Origin: Paralithodes platypus
Lineage: Eukaryota > Arthropoda > Malacostraca > Decapoda > Lithodidae
Assembly: GCA_032716605.1 (NCBI GenBank)
Contig: CM064481.1
Span: 15,773,902 to 15,837,901, forward strand
Length of the DNA: 64,000 nucleotides
Direction of reading: 5' to 3'
The notes under the pieces: model-generated
Seen by the model: only the letters and a program-made list of their open reading frames with translations
Told to the model about the DNA's origin: nothing
Databases searched by the model: none
Program-made: the position numbers and the translations under genes
Shown here: positions 51,901 through 62,702 of the stretch, piece by piece
How positions within the stretch are numbered: the first letter of the stretch is position 1
How the letters are laid out: every line of letters starts with the position of its first letter

Positions 51901-54590
51901 CGAGAGGAGGGGAGTGACCCGGTCGGCCAGGCGAGAAGGAGAACAAGGAGGCCGACCCAGAGAACCTACACATTGTGTTGACGTGGAGGTACCTCCGGTA
52001 CGGGCCGTGCGGGCATGAGCGCCACGTTGACCTCCTCTACCCCCAACCTCGTCGAAAAGGGCGGGCCACCCCAACCCCTGGCCGTCGCGGGGCTGACCCC
52101 GTCGAAGGGCGGCCGGAAGTGGAAGGCCGGCCAGCCCCGACACGGCAGGGATGAAAGGGAGCAAGAACAGAAGTGCGAGGCGGAACCGACGCACTGGCCT
52201 GCAACGTCCCAGTCCTGCGCCCGTGCAAGGCGGCAGCACTTGCAGCAGCACCCTGAAGAGGACCGGCAGAAGGACGGGACTGAGAAGACCCCGCGCGCGA
52301 CACAGCGCGTCAGTGCGTGTCGTAAGCAGGGTCCGCAACGACACAGCGAGTCGTCGCGTGTCGGAAGCAGGGGCCGCCGACAGAGAAGCGTAGCATTCCC
52401 AAGCATCCTGCTCAAAAAAACCCGACGTATAGAGCGCAGAGTACAACAAACCCTGACGAATATCCAAGGGGGCCGGCCGGCAGAACGAGGACCGTACCGT
52501 CGGGCGTTGCCGAGTTGCCGCGCACAAAACCGCCTTCAGCTCGGGAACCAAAGACACCGCGAGCCGAAGGTGGAGCCGCTGAACGCGGTCCAAACCCTCG
52601 CGAAGATCGCCTGGCGCAGACGCCTCTAAACCTAAAGACAAGACAATAAGTCCGTCACCCTCTGTCGCAAGGGAAAATCCCTGGCGACAGAGGGCTGATC
52701 CGGGTGAGAGAAGAACGGGGTAGCAATAGAACAAAGTTCAAGAACGGGCGCGCTTATCCAGGACCAGAACGCGCCGTCCAACCTGCCGACAGACACAAGA
52801 GGAGGCAAAAGCAGTGATGACTCCGGGGGAGGGACTGAAGGAGAGCCGACGACGGATCGGTTGGTGAAGTCGAAGGCCTCAGCAAACCAGGCCTCCAATG
52901 GGAGAGGGTGACCGAGCATGATGGCTAAGCCAGGCGTACCGGCGTCGCACAAACCTGTCCCATAGGAGGACAGACCCATCAACACAGCCAGGGACTGAAC
53001 AGCCAGAAGGATGTGAGGGCGGCTGAAGTCTGACCAGAGCGTAGGCCTGCAGAAGGGAGGGGGACCGTAGCAGGGGTAGGTAGGGTGAGGCGCTGAGGGT
53101 GTGTCACCGCCAAGAAGCGCGAGAAGAGGGAGTCTTGCATCGACTCCAAGCGCCTGTCGATGCGTGACACAACCCAGCCCTGCATAGCCAACAATCGATC
53201 CGAGAGAGGCGACCCCCCCCCAAGATTGGTCGGCCCGCAGGGGCGAGCGTGAGCGGGAGCGAGACCCACGACACGAACCAGCAGCGTCGCGGCCCAAGGA
53301 AGGCGAGCGACGACGGTTGTGTCGCCGTTGAGGGACTCGTCCCCGATCACGAACGGCCGAGGGGGAAACAACACCATCCCCCTCTTTCAGCGACACGTCA
53401 GCTCCTGAGAAAGGGGACCCCGAAACCTCGATAAACCCCACTGAGGCAAGAGGAGGAGTACCCCCGTGGCGAGACGGTAAGTGAAGGTCAGGAAGAGAAG
53501 AATGAGGAGGAGCAGGACGACGGGAGTGGGAAGGCTGGCCGGGTTAAAGGAGGCCAGAAGGAGCTGCGGGGGGAAACAGAGCAAGGATCCCCGGGGCTGA
53601 GATAACAGGGCGGCCCGACACCGAGGCGGAGGAGGGAGGGACCTCCACCGTGGGACGAGACCGTGAAGGAAGAATAGGCACTGAAGCAGGTGAAGTAGGA
53701 GAAGCAACGACATCCAGGCGGACCCTCCTGGACAGTGTAGGAGGAGGGAGCAGAGGGCCAGCTACAGCATGAACAACCGCGCGCGGAGAGGACAACGGAA
53801 GAGAAAGTCGTCTGGGCTGGGAAAGCGGGCGGAAGGGAGTAGAGCCCCTATCCGTAGAGGCTAGGGGAGGGCGCACAGGGGCAGAGCCGCTAACCCCGGC
53901 CTCAGGGCGAGAACCATGACGAGGGCGATGGGCGTCGTCAAGGCGATCAGGAGGACGACGAGGGGCAGTAGAGGACGGACGACGAGGTGAGCGAGAGCGT
54001 GGATGGAGCTGGGGAACCCCCCGACGATGTGATGACCGGCTGCGGGACCCAGGGGAGAGGGCCCGAGCAGGGAGAGGGCCAGGTGAACGGCCCTCAGTCG
54101 GGTCAGGGATACCCAGGGCGACGCGGATCCGGTCGGCAACAAAGGCCGGGGAACGGTGGCCCACAGTCCTAATGTGGCGGGAGACCATCGTCCACACCGA
54201 CGGAAGGGAAGCAGAGGCCACAGCCGCCGCCGAGGAACCAGGGCTATGGTGCAGCACAACCACCAGGGCCAGACACGTGCCACACAGAGCAGGGAGGTAG
54301 GCCGTAGAGGACACACAGAGCGAGTGGCGCAAGCAAGACTTGTGGCTCTCCAAGCACGGGGAGCGACAACCAAGGCGAAAGCAAGGCAGCCTACCTGCAC
54401 TGGAAGAACACACACCATAATCAGCACGTCGAAGGAGTAAGTGGAGAGAATGTCCAAGAAGAACCAGGGAAGGAGCATGGGGAAACAGGAACACACATGC
54501 AAACAGGTATCCGTACGCACCCTAAACCGGGAGCACAGAGGTAGGTGAGGAGGGCGGCCGAGGCGGAAGAGCACTAGCAGAACCTGCAAA
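51901..54590 (-). pseudogene. DIRS-D gag-like region
   Basis: Minus-strand pieces: a cysteine-rich head (CLRHSLCVSSTAYLPALC, GTC), then TMVSRHIRTVGHRSPAFVAD, RIRVALGIPDPTEG and a Ser/Arg/Pro-rich stretch (SRSRSSHRR; RSRSPRRPSS). Further down come HNRRRSPSLGRDAAGSCRGS and RSRSRSPLRADQSWGG, then the hydrophobic core region (52734-51838). I do not see the PMPLLYGPD block of the other copies, so homology is judged from position, the Cys-rich head and the RS-rich linker only. Several frames are used, so lesions are likely. Confidence 0.55.
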
Positions 54591-54722
54591 GATGGAGAAA
54601 GTGTTAATCACCACTCAACATCTTACATGCAGGGCCTATAACACCAGTAAAGTGCATACACCAATATAGTATCAGGCAACAAGATGACATCAGAAAGGGT
54701 CAACAGTGAAAGCCAACTATAA

Positions 54723-54864
54723 CCGCAAATTTGCGGGCCAATGGAGGCATAACTGTACCGACACAACCCTCCCGCATCTTTGAGGGACCCCCCAGCGATC
54801 ACCGCAAATTTGCGGGGAGCCGAAATGTCCCAGAGGACCGAATTGAGCTCCCGCAAATTTGCGG
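54723..54864. promoter_or_regulatory. Three copies of the palindrome CCGCAAATTTGCGG
   Basis: Perfect 14-bp palindromes at 54723-54736, 54802-54815 and 54851-54864 (the last extends to 16 bp), plus an imperfect CCCGCATCTTTGAGGG at 54771. They lie upstream of gag in the DIRS-D leader. A repeated perfect palindrome suggests a dimeric DNA-binding protein, for example a regulator of DIRS transcription or the recombinase. The binding protein is unknown. Confidence 0.6.
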
Positions 54865-54899
54865 GACCGGCCGAGATGGTCCAGCGCCGAAAAAGCGAG

Positions 54900-55845
54900 A
54901 GGAGCGTCTAGGGAATACCAAAAAAGGCCACAAAAAAGCGTCATCTCCTTATGAGCTCCAAACGATGATGGCCATCAAGCTGAGCAGTGTCTTCCTTGAA
55001 TTGATCCTAACTCAACCGGTAAAGGGAGAGGCAAGGAAGACACACCAGGGGAGAGGAGGCACATCCCCCAGGAACCACCCAACCCACAGAGATAGAGCAA
55101 AGCCCATGAGGAGAAGTGGCAGGGAGGGTGGTTTCGCACAAACAGGGGCCCCCGTGGGGTACCCCTGGATTGGGCAAAATAGATTATGAAAGGATGGAGG
55201 TGAAACAGGAAGAGAAAACAAAAACCAGTAAATGAAACTGGCGAGAAAAAGGGTGGCCTAGCCGTGAGCAGAGAATGTGTCAGGGGCGAAAAACCCTGTG
55301 GTGTGAAGGAGGGGACCCCGTGGGGTACCCCTGGATTATCACGAACCACCTGTCGCCCAGGCCCTTGAGACACAGTGAAGGCTCGAAAGGGGGGACTCGG
55401 GAATAACGCTAATAATGCGGCCGACACAAACTCTACAAACAGCACCGCCACCAACGAAATCTCAGATTGTTTACCAACGGTACACCTTAGGCTATGAAAA
55501 AATGAAAACTCATAGGGGCATAGCAATTCCGGAATGAGAAACAAGCTAGGCTAAAATAAGCTAAAAGCTAAACTATGCCCAGACTAACAGGAAAAAAGAA
55601 TATGAAAAGAGAAAGAATGAAAAACATATACGAGGAACGCCAGGCGCCCCCGTACCTTCGGTAGGCTATTTCCACACGCGTCTCCATTATACACACTTAG
55701 GAGCCCATTTACGTGTGCCCTAGATCACGTAACATCTGTCTAACAAAAAAGAAGGCCAGATAAGCCGAAACGAACCTAAACAGGGTGAATTAAAGGAGCA
55801 CAACAAAAGCGACTTCATTCAATGGAGCGCGTGAACAAATTATAA
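54900..55845 (-). other. DIRS-D leader
   Basis: No gene is recognised. GTGGGGTACCCCTGGATT occurs twice (about 55153 and 55320), each containing the palindrome GGGGTACCCC. The right part leads into the terminal inverted repeat. Confidence 0.55.
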
Positions 55846-56106
55846 GAGAGGGTTGCTCATGCGCACGTTCGACAGGGATCTGCACATGACGGAACACGGG
55901 ATGGGCCTTAAGCGGTAACTAAGGTAAACCCCTTTTTCTTCTCTTCTATGCTTTTTTCACCTTCGGTGGTAGTTTTGGTTAATGTACAACGTCTCCTAGA
56001 GCAAGATAAGGAGTAGACTCTAGACGTTTTCTTTTTAACCACGGTTGGAATGACGACATAGCAGTCAAAATAGACAAGTCGTCATTGCAATTAGGTTAAT
56101 AGCCTT
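55846..56106 (-). repeat. DIRS-D terminal inverted repeat, right copy (interrupted)
   Basis: Complement of 49199-49466. It stops at AATAGCCTT (56106); the left copy shows that GACGTTGGATTTTCC should follow. Instead the LTR of the Gmr1-like element begins at 56107, which marks the insertion point. Confidence 0.85.
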
Positions 56107-57900
56107 TGTTACGACTGGGGTTTAAATATATCAGGGCTCTTATTCATTGGACTAGTAATGGCATAAATGCTACAACGGAAAGCGCTAGATCCAACCTCTG
56201 ATGTATATTCCCAGTGAACAAAGAACACAAATACTCTACAGAGTTCTATATGCAATAATAGGCTATCAAACTCTCAATAAATGTGCTTCTACTCTAGGCT
56301 TAATGTTATGTGAAAACAGCCTATTGCTACCTATAACCGAAGGTGCTTGGTTATGGTATGCAAAGTAAGGTGGTAAGAGAAGTTACAGCTTACGTTACTT
56401 TAATCAATAAATGTCAGGCACTCCTGCATGAAAGAAAGTGCACTAAAGTCCTTCAACACTAACAAGGAATCTTCTTTAAATGTTAGATGCTATAAAGATG
56501 CTCGTATCGGAAATGGAACCCAAAAAGGCAGGCAGCGAACAATGCTCGTGCAGGCTATGCACACAAAAAGGCAGAATATATAATGCCGTCGGAGCCAAGA
56601 ATATTCTAAACACTACAACAATAATAATAATCGCCACGACAATGCAGTATTCCTATCAACAAAAAGAGCCTAAGTCGTTTGTGTCTCAATACATCAAACT
56701 AGGCTGCGAAATGCTTGTGTAATCATAAACGGGTATACATAAAAAGAGTAATTGGTTTAATATACTTAATGTCTACTGTGACTGATAAAGTCTAGCTAGA
56801 GTCAATGATACGAGATACTGGTGCGCATGGCATGCCGCATAGCCTAGTGCAAATCTCAAGTCTGTGCGTCAAATATTACGTTATAGGGAAGGGTAGCTCT
56901 CTTGAGAAACCTTAATACCGAAGTATTAAGCGTTCTCCTGGCGTACCTCAAAGACAAACAACGAGCTTAGAACAGTGCAGAATGGTATAGGCAAAAAGCC
57001 CTCATTCGTGCATGCTCTACTCTCAATGGCACACAGACTAGAATTTACTCAATCAACTCCAGTTCTCAGGTATGTCGTGCAGCTTTTAACTAAAGCCAGC
57101 ACCCATAGGAAACAATACCTTATAATATCAGACTCCTAGTCTAGCATTATCTAATCCAGCAGAACACTAATAATTATAGGACGCGATACTTAAACAATAT
57201 AAATGCCAACCAATGCTTCGTGATCCACTTATCTTAACAACTAACATACATGGGTTATATCAGACCTTAACGCACAATACAACTGGCCAGCATGAAGCTG
57301 ATTTTGCAGAGTTAACCAGAAGGGATATAATATTAATAAAAGGTGGTGAAAGATATGAAAAAAGAGAGGTAGGCAGAGGAAAAGATTCTCAGGTGTGAGC
57401 GGGGGACAGGTAGCAAGGGATCAGATAGATGCGTTCTAGAAACCAGATCTAAGGGAGAGAGTGGCGAGGAACTGTATATATACTCGCACTAGCTCGAGGC
57501 GCGTGGGAAAAAAGCGGTTACAAGTCCTCTAGCCACTAGCAAGGGAGCTAGCAGCATGGTAAGGACATCTCTCCCCCAACCCCCACGAGGCAGCCAGCCG
57601 GGACGTCATCGAGCGGGACAAATACACTGCGCGCTCCCTCTCACTCTGTTCTACTCTCTCTCTCTCTCCCAGATCCCATCATTACTAGTTAATGATAAAA
57701 CATATACTTTACAATTAAATATATAAAGCCTTGACATGGGTGAAAACAAAGAGCCTTTCTGGACTGCCCATGACACGAGCTTTCATATGAAATAAAGCAC
57801 ACTCTAATACATAAACTGTAGCCCCATCCACTGCCCTGGCGATCCTAGCGAGTCACTGTAGGACAAGCCATGCGGTTCTAACGGAGTGGTTAATGTCACA
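56107..57900 (-). repeat. 3' LTR of the Gmr1-like element (about 1794 bp)
   Basis: Begins (plus orientation) TGTTACGACTGGGGTTTAAA, identical apart from small indels to 62658-62702 next to the gap, and ends ...TGTCACA at 57900 beside a C8 run. On the element strand it therefore runs TGTGACA ... CGTAACA, with TG/CA ends. A TATATATA at 57475-57484 could be the U3 TATA box. There is no gene inside; a short plus-strand frame at 56480-56722 has no recognised features. Confidence 0.8.
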
Positions 57901-57908
57901 CCCCCCCC
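57901..57908 (-). other. Polypurine tract
   Basis: CCCCCCCC on plus, GGGGGGGG on the element strand, directly before the 3' LTR. This is the expected plus-strand primer. Confidence 0.7.
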
Positions 57909-58374
57909 AAGATTTTTCTCAGAGGCCCCAAGGCTCACAAAAATCTGATGGTTAGAACCCATGCTATATCTCCACTTCCCATCACCCAGCGGCAGTAAAA
58001 TATCTGGCACAGTTCTTCGACAAAATATTTTTCAAAATTACAACCCTCCCCAACACCATAAGTTAAATTATATGTAGTTATGCTCCTCAAGAGCGAGCTT
58101 CTCTAGCCCAGCATTCTGAGAGGAGTGCAACTCAGAATTACTGCTATAACATACTAAACAAAATAAACTATCAAAGAAAGAGTTTTTATTTGATTTTTAT
58201 GTTTATAATTTGTTTATTTCGGCTGCACTATAGGGGCAAGCCTAGTTTTTTCTTCTATACCAAATGCTCAACTCCTGCTTTACGACCCAATACGCTGGGC
58301 TACAACCGCGAGCCAACAAGCACCAAGCGCAAAATACTATTCAAACTAAAGCAGGAGGCTACCCGTGTGTCAAT
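57909..58374 (-). other. 3' untranslated region of the Gmr1-like element
   Basis: No gene is seen between the pol stop and the polypurine tract. Confidence 0.55.
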
Positions 58375-59745
58375 CTACCCAGGATCATATACCCTTGAAC
58401 GACCATCTGCAACCACGTTGTCACAACCGGCAATATGGCGTATGTCCAGGTTATATACCAGTAACCTTAGTGACCACCTGGTCAGCCTCATATTCCGATT
58501 GTGAAACTGGTCCAAGAACTTGAGAGGGTGATGATCTGGGTAAACTACAACGACCGGACCATAGGCTGGAACATAGACCTCGAAATGCCCCAGCGCAAGC
58601 ACAACCGCCAGCAGCTCCTCCTCGACAACAGAGCAGCTCCCCTGGGCCGAATTGTACTTCTCCGAGCAGAAACTAACAGGATGCTCCAGCCCATCATCGT
58701 CCTTTTCCACAAGGACGGCACCAGCCCCCACACCACTAGCCTCCGTTGCTAGTTGGAAAGGTAGGCTAAAGTCAGGGGCCCTGAGGATCGGGTGAGTGCA
58801 CAACAGGTGGTTTACTTCTCTAAACACCTTCTCACACTCATTTGACACCCATTTGAACTTCTTATCCTTCCAGTTATCCTCCACCTGAGCTTGACTGTCC
58901 CGTTCTCCTTCTCCACCTTGACTGCTAAACGTCATCACAGGCACAGTGAGAGGCTCAGGGGGGTGCCTCCCATACTCCTTCATGGGATTAACATGACATA
59001 ACTGATTGCGCTTCCGTCTGTCTGGAGTGGCTACCAAGTAATCCAGGTCTGATAGCTCCTCCACCACCCTATAAGGACCAGCGTACTTCGCGGATAAGGG
59101 GTGACCAACAAGGGGCAGTAGAATCAACACCTCCTGACCCACGTGCAACTCCCTGAGTTCAACCTTGAGGTCGTACCTGTCCTTCCTGAGGGCCTGAGAG
59201 CTAGTCAAATTACGGCCAGCCAACTCCAGACTGCGCAACATCCGTTCTCGACTGTTGAGGACACACTTGAGCATAGAACAAGGTTTTTCTGTGCCCTCCC
59301 ATACTTCTTCAACCATATGGAGAGGCCCCCTGACACGGTGTCCAAAGACGAGCTCATTAGGGCTGAATCCCAAACTCTCCCCAGGTACCTCCCGCACAGC
59401 ACACAAAACACATGGCAGGCCAAGCTCCCAATCCTTCCCACTCTCAAAGCAACAACAACGAAGCACAGATTTCAAGGCTGAGTGCCATCGCTCTAACACA
59501 CCCTGGCTCTCCGGATGATACGCAGATGAGACAACCCCAACAATCTCATGCTGCGGCATTGCTTGAACAAAGAGGCTAGAAGTGAAGTTGGGTCCCTGGA
59601 CTGACTGAATCCCCTGCGGGTAACCATACCGGGAAAAATACACTAGCAAGCTTCGGACCACCGTCTTCGCCGACCCATTTCTCATAGGGTACGCGTCAGA
59701 GTACCTTCTTGCTACATCTCCCGACTGTGCATCACTGTCCTCCTT
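58375..59745 (-). pseudogene. Integrase fused to RNase H end of pol (Gmr1-type order, RT core deleted)
   Basis: Open for about 457 codons. Integrase core: RRYSDAYPMRNGSAKTVV, YGYPQGIQSVQGPNFTSS (the catalytic Asp expected after QS is Val), SSAYHPESQGVLERWHSALK (Glu kept) and LGFSPNELVFGHRVRGPL. C-terminal domain: VGHPLSAKYAGPYRVVEE and LCHVNPMKEYG. Then, after a short linker, the RT-RNase H connection appears: KFKWVSNECEKVFREV, APDFSLPFQLATEASGVGAG (one Asp is Glu), VEEELLAVVLALGHFEVYV, YPDHHPLKFL and DIRHIAGCDNVVADGRSRV. It ends soon after ADGRSR, as Gmr1 polyproteins do. The RT palm is missing in frame, and the integrase zinc finger and first Asp are missing upstream. Confidence 0.82.
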
Positions 59746-60807
59746 CACTCTTTCGTCTTTTTAAGCCCATCCTCTGCCCCTTCAGGAACAGTTACTGGGT
59801 CTTCTCCAGACTCGAAATGTGGTCCTAATAATGAGTCCCCGAGAAGGTCCGTTGACACTAAACTCTCAACCGCATCAACTTTCAACCCCTTCTCAGTACC
59901 CTTCCTCCGCTGATCTAAAGATTGTTGACCAGAATGTGACTCCCTGGATGCAGGATCTCCGGTGACAACACAGCCATAGGCTGCACCGAACACTTCTCAA
60001 CCCACTCCTGCTCCTCCCTACTCACGTCGGCCGGCTTCTCGACAACGACTAAGGGTGGAGCCTCAGAAGTAGGCCCCACAAAGTCGTTGCCAAGAAGGAG
60101 GTCGACGCCCCCAACAGGTAACTTCTCCACAATTCCTACATCCAGGTCACGAGTCACACCATCAACTTCCACCTTCATTCTTACAAGCGGGTATGACCTT
60201 GTCGCATTAACTCCCTGAACCACAACCACCCGCGCCGTATTGACAGGTTTACCAGTGAAATTTCTCAACAGTGTTTGCAATGCCCCAGTGTCACGCAAAA
60301 TTCTCACCTCATGTCTTCTACCCCCCCACTCCACACAACCGAGTCCCCTGTGGTCACTAAAGGCATCACGGACAGGGAATAAGCCTTCCGGATCCTTCTG
60401 CACTGGCAGTGTATTTACCTCGGAAGAAATGCCTCTAACAAACTCCAATGTCCTCTTGAACACTCCAATGCCGTGAGCAAAAGACACGGCTGCCGGAGGA
60501 GGTCGACTAGGGCACTCATTTGCCTTATGACCCTCCTGGTGGCAACTAAAACACATAAATTTCGGTTTCGGCTTATACTGTGATGTAAAAGGCCCCTGAC
60601 TTTTCACATACGGTGTGGTGTAAGGTTTGGATTCAGTTTTAGTTTCATGGCTCTTCTGTTTAAATGTGTCATTGTTACGGGGAGGGGGAGGATAACGGTC
60701 CTTAGCACTTACATCGTACTTCTGTGAGGACCCGCAACCCCGAATCAACGACAGCCGTCGATCAGCCATTTCTGCTGCTTCGACTAGAGTTCTTGGGTTT
60801 TTCTCCT
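59746..60807 (-). pseudogene. Gag C-terminus (zinc knuckle) and aspartic protease
   Basis: Reading from the TTAA element F junction: LKEKNPRTLVEAAEMADRRL, a basic linker, then the CCHC knuckle CFSCHQEGHKANEC (C-x2-C-x4-H-x4-C) at about 60550. The protease follows with VRILRDTGALQTLL (catalytic DTG) and DLLLGNDFVG (flap-side LLGxD). The frame is open for 284 codons from 60769 to 59915, then broken near 59920 where the linker to integrase should be. The knuckle binds RNA and the protease would cleave the polyprotein; both look intact. Confidence 0.85.
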
Positions 60808-61246
60808 TTAACCCGTACAGCCCCAGCGACGCGCCTGACGCGTCGGCGATGTATGTAACGCACAGCCCCAGAGACGCGCCTGGCGCGTCACCCTAATTGC
60901 GCCGACCGTAACCTCAGGTGTATCCACTCAAGAGGGCTCAGATTTGTATGGGAACTGTGTACGTATCCCACGCAACCGTGCCGATGGTTGAAAACTCTCA
61001 AAGTCCACGTGCGTGCGCGCGAGCGCGCAAAACCTTTTTTTTGGATTGCCTTCATTTGTTACTCTTATAAAATCCGTTTTCGGGGGCTCTGTAGGACCAT
61101 TTTTTAAGCTTTTTGAGCATTTTTTCGTGGTTTTTCCTTCATTCCTAACCCATTCGCTATTGTTTCTGGAATAAAACCATTTTTTGAAAACCGGCCGGGT
61201 TCTGGTGCGCAAACATTACAAAACTAGCCGGGGCTCCACGGGTTAA
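60808..61246. mobile_element. TTAA element F (piggyBac-type MITE), 60812-61242
   Basis: Ends TTAACCCGTACAGCCCCAG and GGGGCTCCACGGGTTAA form inverted repeats beginning CCCGT. TTAA is duplicated. Removing the 431 bp and one TTAA rejoins the gag frame (DLTLN to LKEKN). Near the left end AGCCCCAG(C/A)GACGCGCCTG occurs twice with CGCGTC following. No gene inside. Confidence 0.88.
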
Positions 61247-61274
61247 GTTCAAAGTTAGATCACCGCCCGTGCTC

Positions 61275-61897
61275 TTAACCCGGGAGCTGCGGGGAGACTC
61301 TTAAGAGTTCCCCCGGCGCACTGCGGGAAGACTCTTAAGAGTCAGAGAAAATAAAAATCAACTTTTGACATCGAAAAAAAAATATTTTTTTATATTTTTT
61401 TTTTTATTTTTTATTTTTTTTGGCCCCTGGGCCATGCAAAATCTCAGTCCTCTACCTCCCCTCCTTCCCCACTTTCCTCCTCTCCTTCAGTTATCACCTA
61501 TTTTCCCTGTTATTCCCTTATTCTGAGGTATATTATCGTGCTCACATTAGAAATCCGATTGGAGGGTGTGGTCATCACTGATAGCAAGCGAGTGCAAGAG
61601 AGAGAGAGAGGTATCGATCGACTGTGTCTCAGTGGCCTAAATTGGGGGGAAAGCAGATTGCCTCACCCATACATTATACAACTCGCGGGCTATATCTCCG
61701 ATTTGACCATCCAAACGCCGTTTTCACTCGTTTTATTGTTGTTTCAGGTTAATACCTATAATCAACCCCATAATAGGCGCATATGGATAATATAATGCTA
61801 TTGATAGCACAATGCATATTTTAGTGTCGGAAAAAGCTCAAATACGTCAGCACAGGGCCGGGTTTCCAATTACCCCCATGCGCACTTCAGAGGTTAA
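61275..61897. mobile_element. TTAA element E, copy 2, 61279-61893 (opposite orientation)
   Basis: Ends TTAACCCGGGAGCTGCGGGG and CGCACTTCAGAGGTTAA are the complement of element E copy 1 (32802-33426). The interiors match throughout (for example CTCAGTCCTCTACCTCCCCT, GGAGGGTGTGGTCATCACTG). Only 36 bp including both TTAAs separate it from element F. Deleting it rejoins the gag frame (MLEQFFK to STGGDL). Confidence 0.88.
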
Positions 61898-62450
61898 AGA
61901 ACTGCTCCAACATCATTAACTGCTTATTTCATCAAATGTTGTGACCTTTCAGATCGGAGCCAGTCCCCATAGCATCGGACAAGTCCCGGCGTGTTCCAAA
62001 AAGGTGCTATCTCTTCCCTTAGTTACACCGGAACTTCAAACGGTACGTTTCTTGTTGCAGTTCGTAAGCCCTCAGGACAGCCTCCTTGAGATCCTCATAC
62101 ACAATACATGACTCCCAAGGTAACGCATCGTAGGCTTTAAGACCCTTGCCTCTTAATCTAGAGGATACCAGTGCTGCCCATTTATTCTCTGGCCACTGGT
62201 GTTCTGGCACTTCTTCTCAAAGCGTGCGAAAAAATTCTGTTACCCCACTCTCATCAAACACCGGAACCAGTTTCCATAAGTGCGAGACAGACTGATCAGG
62301 AACACGGTTACGGTTTAAAATTACCGGTGGTCCCCCCAGGGGCAACCCACCCTGATTAACCATTTCACCATACTGCTGTTCCTCAGCCTCGACATTACGT
62401 ACTGTGTCTCCATTCTCCTCTGATCCGGTATAAGACATGATGCTCACAAA
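61898..62450 (-). pseudogene. Gag N-terminal part with SCAN-like capsid
   Basis: From 62447: MSIMSYTGSEENGDTV and FDESGVTEFFRTL, an in-frame TGA (62217), then WPENKWAALVSSRLRGKGLK, AYDALPWESCIVYEDLKEAV and LRAYELQQETYRLKFR. After a decayed stretch comes MMLEQFFK, continued beyond the TTAA elements by STGGDLTLN and LKEKNPRTLVEAAEMAD. The YRxxFR, LEQF and P.T..EA..LAD spacing is that of the SCAN domain. It has been proposed that vertebrate SCAN arose from the capsid of a Gmr1-like element. The gene is interrupted by one stop, a degraded segment and two TTAA insertions. Confidence 0.75.
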
Positions 62451-62657
62451 AATTTCTCACCACAATATTCAGAAAAGAAGCACCCCAAACTCTTATACCT
62501 CAATATACCACACACAATTCTCGGAAATACTCAAAGGGCTATACTATGTTGCAAAAAAAAATATTCTTGCTGACTCCCGCAAAATATTCTCCAAAACAAC
62601 AAATGTTCCCTGCTAATAAATGTAGGTTCACCAAATCCTAGGTAAGGTCGCCATTCG
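62451..62657 (-). other. Gag leader and primer-binding-site region
   Basis: Next to the 5' LTR the element strand reads CGAATGGCGACCTTACC (62657-62641); TGGCGACC is a common start of tRNA primer sites in Ty3/gypsy elements. The rest (62451-62635) has no coding signal. Confidence 0.5.
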
Positions 62658-62702
62658 TGTTACGACTGGGGTTTTAAATATATCAGGGCTTTATTCATTG
62701 GA
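62658..62702 (-). repeat. 5' LTR fragment of the Gmr1-like element
   Basis: Forty-five bases matching 56107-56151 with small indels, in the same orientation, cut by the run of N. It establishes the element as LTR-bounded. Confidence 0.85.

Larger units (their letters stand above)
49122..56106 (-). mobile_element. DIRS-D: GC-rich DIRS element lacking reverse transcriptase
   Basis: Inverted terminal repeats of about 260 bp (49199-49466 and 55846-56106) enclose, on the minus strand, a gag-like region (54590-51900), RNase H (51890-51424), a linker (51511-51116) and a tyrosine recombinase (51110-49815). The RT that should lie between gag and RNase H is absent. Base composition is clearly richer in GC than in DIRS-A to C, so this is a different subfamily. 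The right end is cut by the LTR of the Gmr1-like element. Confidence 0.8.
56107..62702 (-). mobile_element. Gmr1-like Ty3/gypsy LTR element (deletion derivative), truncated at gap
   Basis: Minus-strand order: partial 5' LTR (62702-62658), primer-binding-like site, gag with SCAN-like capsid, zinc knuckle, protease, integrase, then the RNase H end of pol, polypurine tract and 3' LTR (57900-56107). Integrase lies upstream of RNase H, as in Gmr1-type Ty3 elements and unlike ordinary gypsy. Internal deletions removed the integrase N-terminus and the RT core. Two TTAA elements (60812-61242, 61279-61893) interrupt gag. Confidence 0.82.

Noticed and set aside
50000..54600. Many long plus-strand open frames in the GC-rich region
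   Set aside because: They overlap the minus-strand DIRS-D genes, are Arg/Pro/Gly-rich and lack motifs; high GC content removes stop codons by chance.
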